Assembly (NCBI GenBank): GCA_024291935.2
Contig: CM044320.1
Coordinates: 31,464,001-31,528,000 of the forward strand
Source of the DNA: Okapia johnstoni
Taxonomy: Eukaryota; Chordata; Mammalia; Artiodactyla; Giraffidae
Direction of reading: 5' to 3'
DNA length: 64,000 nucleotides
The notes below the pieces were generated by a model. The model was not told the origin of the DNA. It ran no database searches and saw nothing but the letters and a program-made list of their open reading frames with translations. This document shows, one piece after another, positions 53,701 to 59,700 of the stretch; the first letter of the stretch is position 1; each line of letters begins with the position of its first letter. Made by a program: the position numbers and the translations under genes.

Positions 53701-56700
53701 CAGGCTCCTCGGTCCATGGGGATTCTCCAGACAAGAATACTGGAGTGGGTTGCCATGCCCTCCTTTAGGGGAACTTCCCAATCCAGGGACTAAACCCAGA
53801 TCTCTGCATTGCAGGAAGTTTCTTTGCTAGCTGAACAAGATGGCACCAGGATAGAAATAGTAATTAATGTTGGAACTAGTGTTGTTTTGAATAAGAATAG
53901 AATAATCAATAGAAAATAAAATAGAATAGAAAAGAATCAACTCCATACCAGTGAAAGTGATAATTAGAAATATCTGTAACATAAATAATGTAGTGATATA
54001 TAGGGGTAGTGCTTTGAGCTAGTGATTCTTTGGATAGGTGGAACTGCCTGGCTATGGGTATGAGTGGTAAGAGTTACATTGTTTGAGTTAGTAAAGGTGC
54101 TGCTAGAGAGTCAGAGAAGATTAATGAAAAGTTAAGGCTGTTGTCATTAAATTGGCTAACAAGGACTAAGCTAATAAAACTAGTAAACTGAAAGTGGTAG
54201 TATTAATTCAAATTATATTATTTTTTCATATTAGTGGTATTAATAGGTGGGATAATGAATTTTTAAATTGGAGGTTGAGATTTCGTATGTAATCAATGTA
54301 ATAGGTGTTTGATACCATTACTAGCAGGGATAATCCTAATGCAGCTTCGCAGGCTATAAAAACTGGAAAGATGATGGGTATTATTCTAGCTAGAGTTAAA
54401 TGGTGTTCAGAATTGTTAGGGTTGCCATAATAAATAATGATATTATTCCCTCCAGAAATAGTAGGGAGGATATTACGCAGGATTGGTATATTAAGACCCC
54501 CGAGTGTTAGTTGCTTCAGTCATGTCCTACTCTTTGCGACCCGCCTGTAGCCCACCAGGCTCCTCTGTCCATGGGATTTCCCAGGCAAGAATACTGGAGT
54601 GGGTTGCCATTCCCTTCTCCAGGGTGTCTTTCTGACCCAGGGATCAAATCCATGTCTCCTGCTTGGCAGGCAGATTTTTTACCATCTGAGCCATCAGGGA
54701 AGCCCCCAGGGGAAACTGTAAATACTAGAGTAATATTTATGTAGACTACAGGAACTTGATAATTATGAATTTAATCATAATTTAATGAGTGAAAAATAAA
54801 AACTTGCTTTAGTTTAAACTAATTATCATATTTGGTCCACTCTAACCCCTTTTGAGTCCACCTGTAGGCTAAATTTACTGCTAGTGGTGAAATTAGGATT
54901 AGTCCTATGAGTATTGTTATTAAATTATTTGTTTGGGATGCTCAGGTTAGGGGCAGAATTTGTAGGTCATACAGAGAAGAAACATAATGGTCACTATGAA
55001 AAATTTTAAGGAAAAACTTTAGGCATGCTGATCTTATAATGTTAAATCTGCATTTGTAAGGACTTGATTTTTCCATGTGTTTAGTTGGAGAAGTTAGAAA
55101 GCGATAAATACAAGTAAGAAAGCTTTTCTGGATGATGTCTCTTTGTCACTAATACATTGCTAAAATGTTGGTTAGTAAGTCCAAGTATAATAAGAATGTT
55201 GAGTCTAAACAGAAGCGTATGAGTAGACCAGATAGTTCAAGAGGGGCTAAGAGGGCTCTTGTAAAAGGCTGGGGGCTGGGGTTTATTATTTGGCATGCAT
55301 AGGTTTGATGGGTTACTGTGTGTCACTGTGTAAGCAGAGGCATATAAGCAGGGGGCTGACATAAGCTTGAATAACTGTGCGGTGCTGTGTGTGGTCGGTC
55401 ACGTTTGACTCTTTCTGACCTACCGGAATGTGGCCCATCAGGATCTTCTGTCCATGGGGTTTTTGGGCAAGAATACCAGAGTGAGCTGCCTTTTCCTCTT
55501 CCAGGGGATCTTCTCGACCCAGGGATCGAACCCTTGCACCTGTGTCTCCTGCATTGCAGGTGGATTCTTTACCTGCTGAGCCATCCAGGAAACCAAAACA
55601 GCTACTTGAAAATTCAAGGATAGTGAGTAGAAAAAGAACAACAAATGCAATGAAGGCTGTGTTAGAATAATGCTTATTAGGGCCAGGGTTGCCCCTCCAA
55701 TTAAATAAATTAATAGTCTCTGCTGGATCATACAGTAGCAATTAACTACCATAAGATCCAGCAATTCTATTTCAGGGCATTTATCTGAAGGAAACAAAAG
55801 TACTAACTCAAAAAGAGGTATGCTCCTCTATGTACACTGAAGCACTATTCACAACAGCCAAGACACAGAAGCAATGTAACAGTCCATCAGTGGATGAATG
55901 GATAAAGAAAATGTGATATAGAGCGACAACGGAATAATATTCAGCCATAAAAAATATGGAACCTTGCCACTGGAAACAACAAGGGGGACCTTGAGGGCAT
56001 TATTGTGTTAAGTGAAATAAGTCAGACAGGGAAAGACAAATACCATATGATCTCCCTTTTTCGTAGAACCTAAAGAAAGAAAGAATTTAAATACAGAGAA
56101 CAGATTGGTGGTTACCAGAGGTTGGGGGTGGAGGTGGACAAATGGGTGAAGGTGGCCAAAGGTATGAACCTCCAGTTATAGAGAAATAAATTCTTGACTT
56201 AAAATGTACAACATGGTGACTATAGTTAATAATACTGTATCGTATATTTGGAAGTTCGTAAGAGAGATCTTAAAAGTTCTAAGCACAAGGAAAGAATTGT
56301 AGCTATGTATGGGGGTGAATGCTAACTAGACGGAGATTATTTCACAGTACAAAGAAATATTAAATCTTTGTGTTGTATACCTGAAACTAATATAATGCCA
56401 CATGTCAAGTACATCTCAACAATTTTTGAAATTAAAGTATATAAAATCTATATCATTTTGAATGGCTACTACTTGACTGAATATTTTATAATTAATCTGT
56501 GGACTGTAATTTCTAATATAAAAAAGTCAGTGAACATTGTAACATTCATTTTTATTTAGTTGTCTTATGATTTCATATTAATAAATCACTAAAATGAAAA
56601 ATCACTAAAAAGTACATTTACATAGTACCAAATTTCCCTGAAGACTGTACAAATTTTCACTTTTAATAATAGTACGTGAAAATAGCTGCAACCTCTCACA

Positions 56701-59700
56701 GTCAATCTGATACGAAGTGATATAATGTCAGTTCTAATTTGTTTACTTGTTTGGTTATCTTTTCATATCTTTATTGATCAGTTTCAATTCTCTTATTGAT
56801 CTGCTCAAGTCTTTTGCCTAATTTATATTATGAACTTGTCTTACCAATTTGTACAAGTTCTTTATATTAGGATACTAATCATTTGTTTGATATGTTTAAA
56901 TATATTTCCCAGTCCATTGTCTTTCAGCATTGTTTCTAGTGAGGTTTATTCGACACAAATGTTTGAACCCATAATCTCCTTTTCTTGCAAGGTTTTGATT
57001 TTGATGCACTAATAAGGAAGAAAGATCTTAGACTTCCATGGTGGTCCAATGGTGAAAAATTGTTTACCAACGCAGGGGACACTGGTTCGATTCCTGGTCT
57101 GGAAAGATTTCATGTGTAGCTGAATAACAAAGCCCATGTGCCACAACTATTGAGCACACCCTAGAGCCTGTGTTCCACAATGAGAGGAGCCACTGCAATG
57201 AGAAGCCCACCCACCACAATGAAGAATAGTCCCCGTTCATCGCAAGGAGAAAAATCCTATGCATAGCAATGAAGACCCAGTGCAACAACAACAACAAAAA
57301 TAATGATAAAATTTTTTTAAAAAGATCTTTTTTGTTGTTGTTCAGTTGCTCAGTCATGTCCAACTCTTTGCGACCCCATGGACTACAGCATGCCAGGCTT
57401 CCCTGTCCTTCACCATCTCCTGGAGCTTGCTCAAACTCATGTCCATTGAGTCGATGATGCCATCCAACCATCTCATCCTCTGTCATCCCCTTCTCCTCCT
57501 GCCTTCAGTCCTTCCCAGCATCAGGGTCTTTTCCAATGAGTCAGCTCTTCACATCAGGTGACCAAAGTATAAGAGCTTCATCTTCAGTATCAGTCCTTCC
57601 AATGAACACTCAGGGCTGATCTCCTTTAGGATGTACTGGTTTGATCTCCTTACAGTCTAAGGGACTCTCAAGAGTCTTCTCCAACACCACAGTTCTTTTT
57701 AGTAAATATGATAAAATAATTTCCCTATATTCTCTTCAAATACTTTCTATTATTTTATGTTTTGATTAGTTTGTTTTTATATTTAAGCCTTTGATCTGTT
57801 ATTTTTTTTTAGTCTATAGAGGGAAGTATGATTGGAAATATATTTTATTTCATATCTTAGCTAGCTGTCTCAGAGACAATTATTATATTAAACTCAACCT
57901 TTCCCTTCTCAAGTTCTATAAATTCTTTTACATAGATATTGGATCTCCTATTTCTTTCCACCATTTATTTTACTCACTCCCATAAATTCCATCAAATTAT
58001 CTTTATCCCCTTCTTTTGAGCTGCTGATTTTCTTTATAAATCCAGTGATTTTTGCCCCTTGCAGGTGACTCACACTTAACAAAAAGTGCTCAACAAATGT
58101 GTTCTGTTCAGAATTAGTGGCAAGTGGAGGCCCAGCTGATGATTGTTTCCACCTGCTCTCTTTGCTTTCCTAGCCAGCTGAGCAGGGCAAGTGTCTCTGA
58201 CCTGGGGGATTCTTCACTCTATGCAGGTTACTGCCGTCCCCCTCAACTCCCCTCCAAGCACAGGAGATGGCTTTCCCCCTGCCTTGGTACACTTAAGCAC
58301 AACTATAGGATTTTTCTGCTTCTGTGGAAATCACACATACTTCAGCATTGTTCATATTAACTTTCTAGAATGCTGTGGGGCATTTGGAAGAATGATAGAA
58401 CACATGGACATAAGCATGAGTATCTACACACACGCCTGTGTGGTGTGATGAGAGGATTGGTTCCCCAAAATAGGGGTGCTCACTAAAGTAATGTTAGTGT
58501 CATCTTCTAGGCAATCTTCTCTTTTTTCAACTGCCTGATCACAAAGTTATGCCAGCCAGGTTCCTCCACCTACCACTCACACAATTCTCAGTTGTGCTTC
58601 CCAGACTGTGGTGAAGTTTCATAAGGTAAAACTAATTGTCTGATCATTACTCTTGCTTCCCTAGACTAATTATTTGAGAAGAACTTCATTCACGATGCCT
58701 TAAAATATGCATTACCATCAAGTAGAATGCTTTTCCTTAATGTACTTCTGTGGTATTATCAACAGTAGCATTGGTACATCCCCTGGAGGAGGTCATGGCA
58801 ACCCACTCCAGAATTCTTGCCTGGAGAATCCCCATGGCCAGAGGAGCCCGGCAGGCCACTGTCATGGGATCGCAAAGAATAGGACATGACTGAGCAACTA
58901 AGCACAGCACAGCACAGCATTGGTATACCTTTAGTCATTTTTATACCTTTAGTCATCATTATAGATTGAAGAGGTTCAAAAAAACATTAAAGAATAACAG
59001 AAAAAAATAGATGTAGTTAAACACATTGGAAAGGGCCTGTTAATGGAGGAAAACAGTTTGGTAACTTGGAGCTCAGTGACTGAGAGTAAAGGAAAGGACT
59101 TCTTACTCTAATAGATGACAGATTTGGAGAAAAATAGAAAACTGCACTACTTGGTATTACAGTGAATTCATGTGCTGATATATTTAATGTGAAACTATTT
59201 TAAGTAGTTTTAGACATAGAACTATAATAAGTCATCACTTATATGAGGTGCTTCAACTGAGACATACATGCATAGGAAGAACTGCTAAAGCCATTAAATT
59301 CAAGTAATATTTCAAATTATATCTTTTCTAAATTATTTCACAACTTTAAAATAATAATATGAAATTTGGGGGTAAACTGTTGAATTTTTCATAAAATATG
59401 ATCAAGGAATTTGAGGAACAGAAGTCATTCAATATTTTTATCAGACCAAGACCAAACATTTTTAGATAACATCTTTTCATATGAACAATTTTGATACCTT
59501 TTTACTTGTTGTTTTCATAAATTTTCAATCACAAATCTTGTGAAATCTTATTTTAAGTGTACAGGTCTTCATTTTGTTTCTTACTGCATACTTAAATAAT
59601 GTGACATCCAGGGCCTATTTACTCATTCTTTATTTCTTCCCCCTTAGAAATCAATGTGTTACATCCATTCATGTCTTCTTAACTAAAGCAAGTCAATTGG

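Larger units (their letters stand above)
52852..55733 (-). pseudogene. NUMT: ATP6-COX3-ND3-tRNA-Arg-ND4L-ND4
   Basis: Reading the - strand from 55733: ATP6 C-terminal part ([27 protein letters not shown]), COX3 start ([16 protein letters not shown], about 55315-55125), a jump into ND3 (LPQLN region, about 55118) to its end [12 protein letters not shown], tRNA-Arg, ND4L, ND4 through [12 protein letters not shown] near 52855. Gene order is that of vertebrate mtDNA. Most of COX3, tRNA-Gly and the first part of ND3 are missing. Nuclear reading frames are broken. Four SINEs interrupt it. Both borders are L1. Confidence 0.92.
44393..56430 (+). mobile_element. near full-length old L1, split by later insertions
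   Basis: It begins with the L1 5'UTR start ccaagatggcaacgtagga. L1 pieces at about 44393-45385, 45599-45832, 45962-46870, 46907-47257, 48288-49588, 50214-50438, 50880-52850 and 55735-56430 follow in the order 5'UTR, ORF1, ORF2, 3'UTR and sum to about 6.6 kb, close to a whole L1. ORF1 and ORF2 are broken by stops. Host of the insertions listed separately. Confidence 0.85.

Noticed and set aside
55313..55741. 142-codon - strand frame as a gene
   Set aside because: It is NUMT ATP6 read through an inserted SINE.
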